Shown in pieces: positions 1 to 25,959 of a stretch of DNA of 64,000 nucleotides. The DNA comes from Proteles cristata cristata (lineage: Eukaryota > Chordata > Mammalia > Carnivora > Hyaenidae), in NCBI GenBank assembly GCA_017311185.1, contig JAESUZ010002606.1, positions 62,001-126,000 on the forward strand. The letters are read 5' to 3'. The position numbers and the translations under genes are program-made. The notes under the pieces were generated by a model. The model had not been told where the DNA came from, did not search any database, and worked only from the letters and a program-made list of their open reading frames with translations. Position 1 is the first letter of the stretch, and the number at the start of each line of letters is the position of its first letter.

Positions 1-162
1 GGGAGGGTCAGAGAGAGAGGGAGTCACAGATTCTGAAACAGGCTCCAGGCTCTGAGCTGGCAGTCAGCACAGAGCCTGATGCGGGGCTCAAACCCACGAA
101 CCGCGAGATCATGACCTAAGCGAAAATCGGACGCTTAACCGACTAAGCCACCCAGGTGCCCC
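1..162 (-). mobile_element. Young feliform tRNA-Lys SINE, cut by window edge
   Basis: Reverse-strand copy of the young subfamily: CTGACTGCCAGCTCAGAG core and GCTTAGTCGGTTAAGCGTCC head. Its tail lies before base 1. Confidence 0.85.
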
Positions 163-195
163 GATAACTCCTTTCTCTTAAAATTAAAAAAAAAA

Positions 196-391
196 AAATT
201 TTTATATTTTGAGAGAGAGAGCGCACATGAATTGGGGGAGGGCAGAGAGAGAGGGAAACACAGAACCTGAAGTAGGCTCCAGGCTCTGAGCTGTCAGCAC
301 AGAGTCCAATGCAGGGTTCGAATTCACCAGCTGTGAAATCACTACCTGAGCCAAAGTTGGATGCTCAACCTGCTGATCCACTCAGGTTCCC
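196..391 (-). mobile_element. Feliform tRNA-Lys SINE, diverged
   Basis: Reverse-strand copy: GA-rich tract first, then CAGGCTCCAGGCTCTGAGCT and a decayed tRNA-like head. Confidence 0.8.
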
Positions 392-403
392 TCTAGTAAC
401 TCT

Positions 404-617
404 TTTTAAAAAATTTTTTTAACGTTTGTTTTTGAGAGAGAGACAGAGCGTGAGTGGGGAAGGAGCAGAGAGAGAGAGACACACACAGAATCAGAAGCAG
501 GCTCCAGGCTCTGAGCTGTCAGCACAGAGCCCATTGTGGGCCTTGAACTCACGAACCGCGAGATCATGACCTGAGCTGAAGTTGGACACCCAACCAACTG
601 AGCCACCCAGGCACCCC
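404..617 (-). mobile_element. Feliform tRNA-Lys SINE
   Basis: Full-length reverse-strand copy ending GCCACCCAGGCACCCC. An ORF across it is an artefact. Confidence 0.85.
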
Positions 618-739
618 GCTAGATAACTCCTTTAAGGCCCATCCCAAATGTCTCCCACTATAGGAATAAAAAAAAAATTTGTTACCTTTTTCCATTGTGG
701 TAAAATATATATAACATAAAATTTGCTATTTGAAACCAT

Positions 740-905
740 TTTTTAAATGAGAGAGTGAGCAAGCAAGCGTGCATGTGCATGCATGAGGGGAAGGGGCAGA
801 GGGAGAGGGAAAGAGAATCTTAAACAGACTCCACTCCCAATGTGGAGTGTGACACAGGTCTTGATTTCATGACTTGAGATCTGTGACCTGCCACCCAGAT
901 ACCCC
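740..905 (-). mobile_element. Old carnivore SINE
   Basis: Diverged reverse-strand copy with recognisable GAGAGAG tract and CCACCCAGATACCCC head. Confidence 0.65.
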
Positions 906-1400
906 TTAACCATTTTTAAGTGTACAGTTCAGTGTCGTTAATTGCATTCACAGGTTGTGCAATTAGCATTACTATCTATTTCCAAATAGATGGGTGTTGT
1001 GAAACCATCACCGTTTATCTATTTCTAAAACTATATCACCCCAACCAAAACTTTATATGCATTAACTAATGTCTTCCCATTCCTCCCTCCCCAGAGATGC
1101 CTCTGGTAACCCCTAATTTAGCATCTGTCTCTATAAATTTGTTTATTCTAGATAATTGCACGTAAGTGGAATCCTACAATATTTGTCCTTTTGTGTCTGT
1201 CTTATTTCACTTAGCATATTGTCTTCAAGATTCATCCATGTTGTAGCCTATTTCAGAACTTCATTCCATTTTATGGCTGCCTAATACTCCATTTTGTGTA
1301 TATACTACATTTTGTTTATACATTCATCTGCTGATGGACACTTGGGTTGCTTTCATTTTTTGGCTATTGTGAATAATGCTGCTACAAACATTGGTATACA
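906..1400 (-). mobile_element. L1 3'-end fragment, antisense
   Basis: Contains the reverse of the L1 3' segment around CTGCTGATGGACACTTGGGT and TTGTGAATAATGCTGCTAC, diverged. A TA/CA-rich microsatellite follows at 1437-1515. Confidence 0.6.
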
Positions 1401-1754
1401 AGTATCTGAGTCTTTTTGTTTTTAGTTCTTTTATAGGTATATATATATTTACAGACATCTGTATAACATATATGTATACATGTGTATATATTTATTACAC
1501 ACACACATATACATGTTGCTATATCGTCCTTCCTCCTATTGTTTTGAGTATTTGTCTTGTAGTCTGTCCAGGGAGAGTAGGCATATTGCCTAATTTATCT
1601 ATCTATTCATTATTTCTAGTATAGTGCGTGTCACACAGTAGAAGCCAAATAAATGAATCAGTGAATGACTTTGTGAGTTATTCTTAGGAATATAAATGAA
1701 GTTTAGATTTTAAATAGCTTTAGGATAATTGTTTTTTCTATCATTGTTTAATAG

Positions 1755-15370
<13,616 letters not shown>

Positions 15371-16078
15371 AGGGCCCTTTTTTCCATGGCCCTCAGCCAA
15401 GAAAGAAAGGGAAGAGCACCAGGATGTGGTTAGTGCTGGGATAGTCCTGTTTTCCCATACACAAGGTAGTGGAATGTACCCCTTTACCCCCAAACAAGGC
15501 AAAAGAGAGAGTAGAAGAAACTGAGAAGCAGCTTCCTTTATTTAGAGGGAATGGAGAGAATTGCCCTGAGAGTTACACAATGGATATGCCTCTGGTAGGT
15601 GGGCTATCAGATTTTCCTACCTTCTTCTTGTGAATTTTCACCCTTCTTGTCTCCCCACCATCTCTATTATCTCTGCTATTTGCCACTTATACATCCAAGC
15701 CAGGTCCTAAATTTTGTTTCCCTTAACTCAACTGAAATGGGTAGAAAATTTTCAAAAGAATCATGTACTAAATGCAATGTGGTAAATTTTAAGAAGTAAA
15801 GTAAAAGCCCCAAAATGTAAAATGTGTAGAAATATAGGTGTTCACAGATTTCTCGTCCTAACATAACTACAACTAAACTTGGAGGCCGTGTGACTGGTGT
15901 AGCTTAGTCTCTACTGCTTCCAGGTCGGCTTGCCACTTTTCTTCCTCAGTTCTCTTCTCTACCCTGTGCCCAGGGCTCTGGACTGGAGCCTTTTGAGGAA
16001 TGGAATTGGAGGAGAAGTCACAGCCCACCCTCCTCATCTGCTGGTTAGAAATCAATACGGGAATGGCGTGTTAGTCTG

Positions 16079-16084
16079 AATAAA
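16079..16084 (+). terminator. Candidate FAM228B poly(A) signal
   Basis: A canonical AATAAA 709 bases after the FAM228B stop, in the right strand and distance for a 3' UTR end. Choosing between this and the second AATAAA at 17952 needs transcript data. Confidence 0.45.
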
Positions 16085-18085
16085 CCGTTTTTCCATCTTC
16101 TTTTCTGTCTTTCCATTTCCTTACTCCCACCCCCAAAGGATAAGGGAACTACCTTTTTTTTTTAAACTCATAGAAGTTTTAGTAAAACTTTATTTTGTAG
16201 TTTAACTCCTTTTAGTGTCCTGTTTTAGTGTCCTCCCATGTGCTTGTTTGCTTCCTTCCTCAAAATGTAACAAGCACCTCCTCTGAGCTGGGCAGTATTT
16301 GAGGGGCATAGTCATAAACAAAGGAGATAAATCTCTGGTCCCTAGGAGCTTACATTTGATGGGGGAGACAGACGATAAACCAAGAAATGTGTGAGCTGGT
16401 AATAAGTGCAATGAGGAAAATAAAACCGGTAAAGCAGGGCAGGAGAACATCAACAGATCAGGCTTCAGTGGACAGCAGGGGAAAAAAATAAATTGCTTTA
16501 CACTGATACCTTATGAATCCTCATATATTGTAATGGTTATAAGTATCTTGAATTTAACGAGCCCCCAGAAGGATTATTCTTTACTTTTATATTTGTGTCC
16601 CTCTTTCTGCCAAACTTGCTTTGCCTCCAGATTTCCCATTGTTCAGGTGGATAGGATTAGAATCCACTCAGGACCCTTCAGGACAAAAATCCAAGTGTTG
16701 TCTTTGATTTCTTGCTTTACTCACTTCCTACGTCTAACAGGTACTGAGTTCTGTTGGTTTATTCACCTTTCAGTTCCTCGCTGCTACCACCAGCTCAAGC
16801 CATTGTGATCTTAACTGGCTTAGTGCATTGGCCTCCTAGTCTTCCTGCTTCTGCTGTTTCCCCTGTAGAATCAGTTCTCCATGCAGAAGCTATATTCATT
16901 AAAAAAAAAAAAAAGTTAAATTTCTTCCCTACTCGAAACCGTTGAATGATTTCCCTTCAGGCTTTGGATTTTATTCTGATTCCTTACCATGGTCTCTAAG
17001 CCCCTATCCCGTTAGGCACCTGCCTCCTCTCCAACCTCATCTCCTGTTTTCTCTCTACAGTCCTTATGCTCCAGCCTCCCCAGCTTTGTTTTTGTTTTCT
17101 TAATATACCAACTTCATTCCCATCTCAGGCTTTTGCTTCTGCTAGTCCTTCTACTTGGAACACTCTTTCCCCAGATCCATGTCTCCCTCAGTTCACCCCG
17201 ACTTCTGTACAGATGTCTTCTCAGAGAAGACTTCTCTGACTTCTCTACCTGAAATAGTCCCCCTCATGCATTACCTGCTCTCCGGGACTCAAATGGAGGG
17301 CGGGATAAGCCTCCAGTTGTAAGAGAAAGGAAGGCAGAGTACATGGATATAGCATGGTGAATTTTTGAAGGAACATTGTTGACTTCTGTTTACCTCATTT
17401 TCTTAGTGAAGTCAGGTCATCTGTCAGCTGATAGTGAATGTGGAGGAGCAAGATTCAGAGGTTTGAAAAAAGGGAGGAAAGGAAGGTAGTATTTTCTAAA
17501 TCATAGTAATTGTAGTATGTCCTAGTACCCCAGACATCCTGACATATGAAAGCAAGACCGTGGGGGAGGTCCCTCAACTCCTGTCAAACACCAGCGATCT
17601 ACCCCAGAATCTCTGTGTCCCAGAATCTCTGCAAGTTTCTGAATCCGGATAGAGGAGAGGCTGAGGCAGGTTTGGGTGGGGCCCTGGCCTGCGAGATGAG
17701 TCACTTGGCTCTGGCAGCAATAGGCTTCAGGGGTTCAGCTCAGCTGAGCTAAGGAATTCTTTCTGCTCTTGTTAGCCTCTTGTTCCTATATCACATGTAA
17801 CTCTTCTTTTCTGTCATCTTCCAAAGGTTTTAGCAACCAAGGAGCACACACCTTGACCTTGATTGGTAAGAGGAAACAAATAATTCAGAGAAGCCACTTG
17901 CCAGCAGGATCCATTCAGGTTGAGGACCAAGGAAGGCACTCAAGCACCTCCAATAAACTTCACTAAAGTTCAGTGTCTGCATGATAATTAAGAAATCACA
18001 ATACCTTGTGTTGACAATTATTACAAATGTATGTTCCCTAGAAGTTAATTATTGCCTGAAAGAGCCAATAAAAATAATGATAGCT

Positions 18086-18294
18086 GTGGCGCCTGGGTGG
18101 CTCAGTTGGTTAAGCCTCTGACTTCTGATTTCTGTTCAGGTCATGAGCTCATGGTCCAGGAGTTTGAGCCCCATGTAGGGCTCTGTACTGACATTGTGAA
18201 GCCTGCTTGGGATTCTCTTTCTTTCTGTCTCTCTCTCCCTCTTCCCCTCCCCCCTCCCGTGTTCTCTCTCTCATAAAATAAATAAATTTTTAAA
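18086..18294 (+). mobile_element. Feliform SINE
   Basis: Plus copy, target duplication AATGATAGCT on both sides; AAATAAATAAATTTTT tail. Confidence 0.87.
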
Positions 18295-18679
18295 AATGAT
18301 AGCTACCTTGCTAAATGCCTCTATTAATTCACTTGGTCTTTCCCAAAATCAAGGTAGGTGTGCTCCCTTTGGTCATGCACCCTTAAAATCCATTGCCACA
18401 TATTCTCCCCAGGTTTTCTAACAGTTTTTAGAAAATTTTAAAAATTTGAGTATGATTATACACTTGGTGATTTTTGATTCTGTCTCTCACCCGCTGGTTC
18501 CTGTTGAGTCTGACTCCTAGTCTCGGGAGGACACAGTAAGACCTAGGACACAGGAGAGCAGAATTTTGTTTTTCTTAGGCAAAGGGGACACTAAAAATCA
18601 TTCCTCTTCTAATTGTAGCCCTAGATCATACAGATACACTATGTTCTCTGTAGTATCAGTTTATAAGAGGTCAGTTCAT

Positions 18680-19060
18680 TTGAAACCAATCAAAACATAG
18701 GGTGGTGTTGGTTGGGCAGTTGAAGGCCCCACGTGTGTGGGCGTGGCCTCTCAGGGGTGGGGGTGGGGGTCCTCCTCCTCCCTGACCCCCCCCCATCCTT
18801 GGCGTCTCCTGCGGTCACAAGAAAAGGGTGGGGGCGTTGAGTGAAGTGGAGCTTCCGGTTTCAACCCAGTGCTTAAAAGTTTGTTTTTAAAAGGACGTTC
18901 CCTTTTCCCCCTTGCAATACTCCATCTGGTAGTGGTTAGCTGCCAGGGGAGGGGGTGGGGGGGTCTGGAGTCGCTGTCCCGCATTTCGGTCAGTGAGCTC
19001 ACCGGAGCCCCGGGCTGGGTGGGCAACCCCACGGCATACGTAGGGGAGGCATAACCACCT
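18680..19060 (+). promoter_or_regulatory. GC-rich promoter-like patch upstream of FAM228A
   Basis: A CCAAT box (18686-18690), an E-box CACGTG (18730-18735), a GC/KLF-type GGGCGTGGCC (18739-18748) and several G-runs stand out from AT-rich surroundings, about 150-500 bases before the FAM228A start codon. The position and content suggest the old FAM228A promoter. This is inference; no TATA box is evident and activity is unknown. Confidence 0.5.
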
Positions 19061-19197
19061 CTTTTGAAATTGAGTCTTGGGGTTGCTGAGGATTTCATTT
19101 TTGTTTGTTTTACCTCGGGACTCTACCACTAGCCAGAGTCAGGATTCAAACTGCTTTGTGCCTTACTCAATCTCTTCAATTTACTGTCTCCCCTCAG

Positions 19198-19303
19198 GGA
19201 TCCTATTGTCTATGGCTTCCAAGAAAGCATCCACCTATGGTGAACATTTCAGGCCAGAAAAATTAAAAGAATGGCCAGAGCCTGATCCGTTGCTTTAATG
19301 GAG
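19198..19303 (+). pseudogene. FAM228A: FAM228A exon 1 remnant
   Basis: Acceptor CCCCTCAG, ATG at 19212-19214, donor GAG/GTAAAG. The frame reads MASKKASTYGEHFRPEKLKE and on to a TAA at 19296-19298, eight bases before the donor. A shift of one base would read through as ...LMEV, as expected from exon 2, so a one-base loss is inferred. Confidence 0.8.
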
Positions 19304-19977
19304 GTAAAGTAACGTGGCATTTGGGGCCGTTATTTTGGCGATGGGACCTAAATCCCTTGAGAACTGTTTTTTCTTAGGTTGGATTCCCTAGAACTCGAAC
19401 AGTGCCTTGTAGAAGCGAGGCACTGGAAGTTCACTGAATGGGAATGATCCAGGACCAGATTTGACCAAGAGTGGTTCGAGTGCGCCTGCTGTCACCAGCT
19501 GGAGGTTCAGGGCACTGATCAGCGGGGATGGTGGGCGGGTACGGTTGTAGTCCCCAGTCCCCGAGCTCGGCTGGTGGAGAGGCCAGGTCTACACTTGCAA
19601 GTTGATTCTGGTAAAAGCGATGATTTCCTCACAAAGAAAGTGTCATTATTTTACATGAGCCTATAATTTGCCTCACTGTAAAGAAAAGTTCTTGGAGTAG
19701 TCCTTCATTTTGCTCCTTTTTGCAGTGGTAGCAGTAAAAGTGGTGAGACCTTTAACGTGTGTGTGCGTGCGCGCTAACTCACAAAAAGCTGCGTTTCAAA
19801 AATGCTGTCAAAAATCATTAACATCTTCCTTATAATTTCTGGCAAAATCATGAAAGAGTTTTACTGAAGACAAAAAGTATTTCCTTAAACAAAAAGTAGT
19901 TTGAAAATCAGACATATGATCAATATTATAATATTGGCTGATAATGTTAATAGGATAGTTTTTTTAAAAACGTGATT

Positions 19978-20117
19978 TGGGGCATCTGTGTGGCTCAGTC
20001 GGTTGACTTTAGGTTCAGGTCATGATCTCACGGTTTGTGAGTTTGAGCCCCACATCAGGCTCACTGCTATCAGCCTAGAGCCTGCTTCAGATCCTTTGTA
20101 CCCCTCTTCCCCCCACA
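19978..20117 (+). mobile_element. Feliform SINE, shortened
   Basis: Plus copy: GGGGCATCTGTGTGGCTCAG head, CAGCCTAGAGCCTGCTTCAG core; poorly preserved tail. Confidence 0.75.
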
Positions 20118-20525
20118 ATGTGATTTTCCAAGATGTTTGTCAAAGTAGATGTTTATACTTCTCCAAATAAATAGATTGATTTATTCTAAGTGTATAGTAT
20201 CAGGGGAAAACATTTAATTGTTTTACATGATTTTTCAATTGCTGTCTCAAAATGAGTCTAAGAAGGAGTCAAAGCAAGATTCTGCTTACATTAACAAGAC
20301 AGTTTTATTTTGAAGACCTGAAGAGATGTCTGAATATTATTTTAGATTTCATGTGATGCTGTTATATATATGGGTATAAATACAACTCTTCTTTTTTGAG
20401 ATTTCTCTTATTCATAGATTCGTTATCTGAGTTTGGGGTCTAGTTTGTTTTGATGCATTCACTGTGGCAGAACTGAAAGAAGAGCCAGAGATTGAAAAAC
20501 ATAGTTTTAAGAACCTGTATCATTA

Positions 20526-20714
20526 AAAAATTTTTTTTTAAACATTTATTATTGAGAGACAGAGACTGAGCATGAGCATGGGAGTGGAAAGGGGGAGACA
20601 CAGAATCTGAAGCAGGCTCCAGGCTCTGTGCTGACAGCACAGATGCGGGGCTTGAACCCACCAACTACAAGAGCTGAAGCCGGACACTTAACTGACTCAG
20701 CCACCCAGGCGCCC
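20526..20714 (-). mobile_element. Feliform SINE
   Basis: Reverse copy with target duplication ACCTGTATCATT on both sides; a short internal deletion in the tRNA-like part. Confidence 0.87.
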
Positions 20715-20935
20715 AACCTGTATCATTTTACACTCATTCTAGGTAAGAGCATTTGTCTTCCAGATATTGGATTTTTATTGCCTTTCATTTGTTCCTCCTC
20801 AGTCTTATAAGCATAAAGCTAGAAGATCAGTTCATAGCGATCCAGATGAAAAGCCCTAAGGCTTTCCTTTTCCTGAACCTGGGTTCACAGAGATTCATGT
20901 TTGAAAATTTCCCTTAATAACACAGGAAACAACAG

Positions 20936-21852
20936 CTGTTGGGAATGAAGCAGACAAAAGAGAACCCTCTGGAACTGTTGGTGGGAATGCAAACTAGTTC
21001 AGCCACTCTGGAGAACAGTACGGAGGTTGCTCAGGAGACTAAAAATAGAACATCACCCATGATCCAGCAATTATACTATTAGGTATTTACTGAAAAGATA
21101 CAAAACTACAGATTTGAAGGATACATGCACCCAATGTTTATAGCAGCATTCATCAACAATAGCCAAAATATGGAGAGAGTCCAAATGTCTATTGACTGAT
21201 GAACAAATAAAGATGTGGTATGTATACACATTGGAATATTACTCATCCATCAAAAAGAATAAAATCCTGCTATTTGCAATCATATGGATGGAGCTAGAGC
21301 ATTTTATGCTAAGCAAAATTAGAGAAAAATGCCATATGATCTCTTATATGGAATTTAAGAAACAAAACAGATGAACATATGTGAGGGAAAGGGAAAGAAG
21401 AGAGGGAAACAAACCACAAGAGACTTTTTTTTTTATGTTTTATGTTTTTTTAATGTTTATTTCTGAGAGAGGGAGAGAGAGACAGTGTGAGCAGGGAAGG
21501 GTCAGAGAGAGAGGGAGACACAGAATCTGAAACAGACTCCAGACTCAGAGCTAGCTGTCAGCACACAGCCGAACGCAGAGCTCGAATCCATGAACTGCGA
21601 GATCATGACCTGAGCCAAAGTTGGACGTTTAACTGACTGAGCCACCCAGCCTCCCCGAGAGACTCTTGATGGTAGAGAACAAACTATATGTTGATGGAGG
21701 GAGGTGGGTGGGTGATGGGCCAGATGGGTAATGGGTACTAAGGGGCACATTTGTGCTGAGCACTGGGTGTTGTATGTAAGAGGTGAATCACTGAATTCTA
21801 CTAATGAAACCAATGTCACACTGTATGTTAACTAAAATTTAAATTTAAAAAA
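20936..21852 (+). mobile_element. Carnivore L1 3' end, sense, split by a SINE
   Basis: Reads GAACTGTTGGTGGGAATGCA, ATGGAGCTAGAGCATTTTAT, then resumes after the SINE with GATGGTAGAGAACAAACTAT and GAGCACTGGGTGTTGTATGT, ending in an A-rich tail. Confidence 0.88.
21425..21656 (-). mobile_element. Feliform SINE inside L1
   Basis: Reverse copy inserted into the L1 above; the short L1 motif AGAGACT is repeated at both edges. Confidence 0.88.
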
Positions 21853-21996
21853 CCTTCCTTAATAAAAAGTTACAAAATATTCTTTGAGGTATAGGCAGTA
21901 AATTTACAGTAAAACTATTGGTAAAATACAATTAATTTTGTCATTCTGGTTGTTTCTTTAAGATTAACATCCTAATATTCAATTCTGTAATTTTAG

Positions 21997-22060
21997 GTGT
22001 TAGCTAGAGAAGATATTGATGAGGCTGTACATGCAGTGTTAGAGAAAATGACATTGCCAA
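21997..22060 (+). pseudogene. FAM228A: FAM228A exon 2 remnant
   Basis: Acceptor AATTTTAG. Encodes VLAREDIDEAVHAVLEKM, then TLPS and TAA at 22063. Relative to the expected paralogue pattern a few bases are missing after HAVL. The donor GTTAAG is weak. Confidence 0.75.
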
Positions 22061-22576
22061 GTTAAGAGTTGGCTACAGACTGGATTCTAAGCATGTTCTA
22101 GGTAAGCAAGAGTGGTGCAGTGCAACATGGCTAAGAGGATGTCACTGTGTCACAGAGATTCATTTTGCTGGGAGAATGAATCTCTGATTTGTTTATACAA
22201 CATACCTGAGATCGCACCACCTCCTTGCAGGATCACTAAGAGGTCTGGATTCCTAGATCTGCCCTTAAAGGATCTGAGAGATTGTTCTAACAGCTCCCCT
22301 TCTTTGGTACTGAATAGAAATTCTGACTAAAATTTACCTCTTTCTTATATGTTCTCGCCCCCATTGAAATGGGGATACATAAAACCACCAGAAATAGTAT
22401 TTGAGGGTAGTGACCAATTACTACTGAGAGTCACTATGAAATTAATAAACTTAAAAGAGTTTGCATTTTAATGAGATTGAAATTTGGTATTACAGTGGTA
22501 CTTTAATGTTTGTACTGTAATTTATAAAGGAAGTTCATGTATATTTTCATTTAAGCATCAAAAAGAGGTAGGTGGG

Positions 22577-22784
22577 GGGCTCCTGGAGGTCTCTGTTGGT
22601 TAAGCGTCTGACTCTGGGTTTCGGCTCAGGTCATGATCTCATGGGTTTGAGCGCCATGTTGGGCTCCATGCTAACAGCATGCAGGGTGCTTGGGATTCTC
22701 TATCTCTTCTCTCTCTGCCCCTCCCCCACTTCCACTGTCTCTGTCTCTCTCCAAATAAAAAAATAAACTTGAAAAAAAAAAGGG
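22577..22784 (+). mobile_element. Feliform SINE, first of a tandem pair
   Basis: Plus copy following AAAAGAGGTAGGTGGG (22561-22576). Confidence 0.85.
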
Positions 22785-23014
22785 GGGGTGCTTGGGTGGC
22801 TCAGTCAGTTGAGCGCTAACTTCGCCTCAGGTCATAATCTCATCATTGGTAAATTCAAGCCTTACCACAACTACAAATTGTGCTGTAGTGCACTGTACTG
22901 ACAGTGCAGGCCCTGGAGCCTGCTTCGGATCCTGTGTCTCCCTCTCCCTGCCCCTCCTCCTGCTTGTGCTCTCTCTCTCTCTCTCTCTTAAAAATAAACA
23001 TAAAAAAGAAAAAA
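22785..23014 (+). mobile_element. Feliform SINE, second of a tandem pair
   Basis: Plus copy joined to the tail of the previous one and followed by the matching AAAAGAGGTAGGTGGG (23015-23030), so one target duplication encloses both. Confidence 0.85.
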
Positions 23015-23439
23015 AAAAGAGGTAGGTGGGATTACCCTCCTATAGATTCAGACAGAGGAGCATGTCTAGCACTCTTTCTACTCCACCAGTTTTGTCACAG
23101 ACTTTACTGATGATAAAGGCTAGAGGTGTGCAGTGGGTGACAGGAACGCTTTGAAATCCTTTAAAAAAAAAAAGAGTTTCATGAGTTAGAAATGGTTTGA
23201 ATGTCATTTAACCTACAGGCACACTTCTGCTTTAGAACCTTTCATGGGTTCTTCCTGCTCCATGCTTTCATGTTCTCCTCCTGAACTTTATTGTGTTCTT
23301 CAGTTACCTTACGCTAGGACCTTGCAACCCAAATGTGTTGAGAGTTTAAAATTGGGAACAAGTATTTCTCCCTTTTATTCAAATGACAATAAATAGAAAC
23401 CTTAACAATTTGTTTTCCTTGTTTGTATCATTTCGTTAG

Positions 23440-23632
23440 AGACTGGATATGTATTTTCAGCATCTGGATATTTTTAAGGAAAGAAGAAAAGAGATGTTAC
23501 ATAAAAAATGGATTGAAAATGTTGCAGACCCTCTCCAGCAGAGAATTGCAGAAAATGTAATTTCATATGGAGGGTTGGAGAAAATGAAACAAGAAGAATC
23601 TTGAATGTATTTTAAAGCACACAAATAAAAGG
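23440..23632 (+). pseudogene. FAM228A: FAM228A exon 3 remnant
   Basis: Acceptor TTTCGTTAG. Encodes RLDMYFQHLDIFKERRKEML and ADPLQQRIAENVISYGG, then MKQEES and TGA at 23602-23604. It is 193 bases long against 192 in the FAM228B counterpart, consistent with a one-base insertion near the stop. Confidence 0.85.
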
Positions 23633-23648
23633 GTACTGAGAATTCTTT

Positions 23649-23862
23649 TTTTTTTTAAATGTTTTTATTTATTTCTGGGAGAGAGAGAGACAGCGTGAGC
23701 AGGGGAGGGTCAGAGAGAGAGGGAATCACGGACTCTGAAACAGGCTCCAGGCTCCAAGCTGGCAGTCAGCACAGAGCCCGATGCGGGGCTCCAACCCACG
23801 AACTGCGAGATCATGATCTAGCGAAAGTCGGACGCTTAACTGACTAAGCCACCCAGGCGCCC
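23649..23862 (-). mobile_element. Young feliform SINE
   Basis: Reverse young-subfamily copy just downstream of FAM228A exon 3; ends GCCACCCAGGCGCCCC. Confidence 0.9.
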
Positions 23863-23869
23863 CTCTTTT

Positions 23870-24944
23870 CTTTTTTCTTAATAAAGTATACTTTAAAGAG
23901 CTGGGCCAACAGTTTCACTGGTTATGATGCAAGCGGTCCTGACATTATTTTTGTATTTAAGATGAATTCATGGAATTGTACATTTTTAAACCTGGAGTTT
24001 CAGAAGGAGGGAATACAAGTATTCATTTGGAACTAGATTTATCCAGAATACTTTTAAGTAAATGTAAAGATAATAGCAGTACCTTAAATCATAAGGACAT
24101 TTATGTTTACTTAATAAGAAATTGATGGATAGGTGTCTCATGGTAGGTTCTGTCAGTGTAGCAATGTCATTAATCACCCAGGCTTTTTCCTATAGTTCTT
24201 TTCTGCTATCCTTAATATTTTTGGTTTTTCCTCATCACTCTTATATTTGTAAGCACATTTGATTACTTCCAGCTTCAGGTGTTAGGTCTATGCTCAAGAC
24301 AGGAAGAAGCGGTAAGGAATGGCGCCAGGGTTCCCTTTTCTTATATCTGATCCTTTGATCTGGAAGCAAAAAGTGTCTCCAGAAGCTCCTAGCAGATTTC
24401 CCCTTAGGTCCCCTTGGCCATAACTGGGTCACATTGCAAGTCCTAGCTAGAGGCAGGGCCAGGAAAGAGAGCTTTCCGATCTCTTGAGTAGGAAGAGGGT
24501 AAGGGAGAAAGGGTTTCTATGCTACTGAGTCAGCCAACCATTAGGTGTAGGGACCACAGCTTTCTATATACTATTCTTCAATTTGGTTTTATAAAAGAAT
24601 AACACTTTGCTGCTTCTTTAGAAGATTTTTCTGTTTTAATTTTGAGGTCAGGACCTCTTTTGGAATTTAGGTCTGCCTAAATTTCCAGGTATTTACTGGA
24701 GATCTAGAGTAGTTTGCCTGGAATGTTAGAGTATTGATTTGCTGAGCAAAATTTCTGGATATGAACATTAAATACTTCTTCCTAAGCACTCTAAGAGGCA
24801 GGGCTCAGTGTCAAATCCAGGACCCTTTGAAACCAAAGTGCACAGGCTTACAGTTGTGCCCAGAAATGTGATTGTACAAGTATAGGATGGAGAAGCCACA
24901 CCCTTAGAAAAGGCATGTGTTGAAGTCAGAGTGGTTTAAAAAGT
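23870..24944. other. FAM228A intron, nothing recognised
   Basis: Unique-looking intronic sequence, no exon, RNA gene or clear repeat seen. Confidence 0.5.
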
Positions 24945-25002
24945 TTTTTTTAATGTTTATTTTGAGAAAGAGCAAGCAAGACAGAATGCGAGCAGGGAAA
25001 GG

Positions 25003-25044
<42 letters not shown>

Positions 25045-25175
25045 CACAGAATCTGAAGCAGGCTCCAGGCCCTAGCTGTCAGCATGGAGCCCAACGTGGG
25101 GCTTGAGCTCACAAACTGTGAGATCATGACCTGAGCTGAAGTCAGAGGCTCAACCAACTGAGACACCCAGGCGCC
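24945..25175 (-). mobile_element. Feliform SINE with long GA run
   Basis: Reverse copy; target duplication AGAGTGGTTTA / GGAGTGGTTTTA. About 38 bases of (GA)n at 25002-25040. Confidence 0.88.
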
Positions 25176-25875
25176 CTTGGAGTGGTTTTAAATGACAGTA
25201 AATTCAATGGGAGTTGACTATGGGAGTTGACTTCTGAGAAAACATCTGGGCTCTTAGGCTCGCATTCAGGGAGGCGGTGCTTGGAGTGGGAAGCATCAAA
25301 GTCCACCCTGTTGCTATCTTGTCCCTCCCGATTCACACTGTGGAGGCAACCTTCACTAATTGCAGAAACTTTAGAAGAGGTTGGAGGCTTGACAACACCT
25401 CATGGGAGGAGAAGTGGGAAGAAATATGGGTTATTTAGTCTGAGGAAGAAATGACAGGAGTGGGGATGAAAAGTTTAAACATTTAGAAGAGTGACAGGTG
25501 GGTGATGGGTAGATAAATACTGTGTTCTTTCGAGGTAGAATACTAGTGTCTCCCCGTGGCAGTGCCAAGGCAGATGTCAACCCCGTCTAAGGACAAACTG
25601 GTGGTTAGAAAGAGCAAAAGAATTCCTGGCTGGCCGAGCAAAAAGTCCTCAGACTAAGGCTAGTTGATGAGTTCAGACTAAAGCTTGATGCTTGCTTCTC
25701 CCAGAAGGTGGTGGGCTGTCACTGCGGTCTAAACTACCTCTGAGTTAGGTTTCTTCTAACCCCTTTGACTCTGATTTTCTGTAAAAACAGAATAAAGCAT
25801 TTGGCTTTTTTGAGTCTTGCAAAACACACTTGTATATGGTGGTTTGCTCTTAGGTGTAATTTTTTTTTTCTAAAG

Positions 25876-25954
25876 GAAATTGTATTTGGAAATTGTTATC
25901 CTGAAGTATACAATACTTTTTTATATGACAAAAAAGGACCCAAATTATGTAAAG
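25876..25954 (+). pseudogene. FAM228A: FAM228A exon 4 remnant
   Basis: Acceptor TTCTAAAG, donor AAAG/GTAAGT. Reads EIVFGNCYPEVYNTF and then slips: the next frame carries the expected YMTKKDPNY. Length 79 against 81 in FAM228B, so the frame is lost. Confidence 0.8.
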
Positions 25955-25959
25955 GTAAG

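Larger units (their letters stand above)
15371..18600 (+). other. FAM228B 3' UTR and downstream intergenic stretch
   Basis: There is no supported coding exon. AATAAA lies at 16079-16084 and again at 17952-17957; either could end the FAM228B transcript. About 16600-17290 resembles a decayed LINE2-type repeat read as spacer (CTTCTCAGAGAAGACTTCTC region), called with low confidence. A SINE sits at 18086-18294. Confidence 0.5.
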
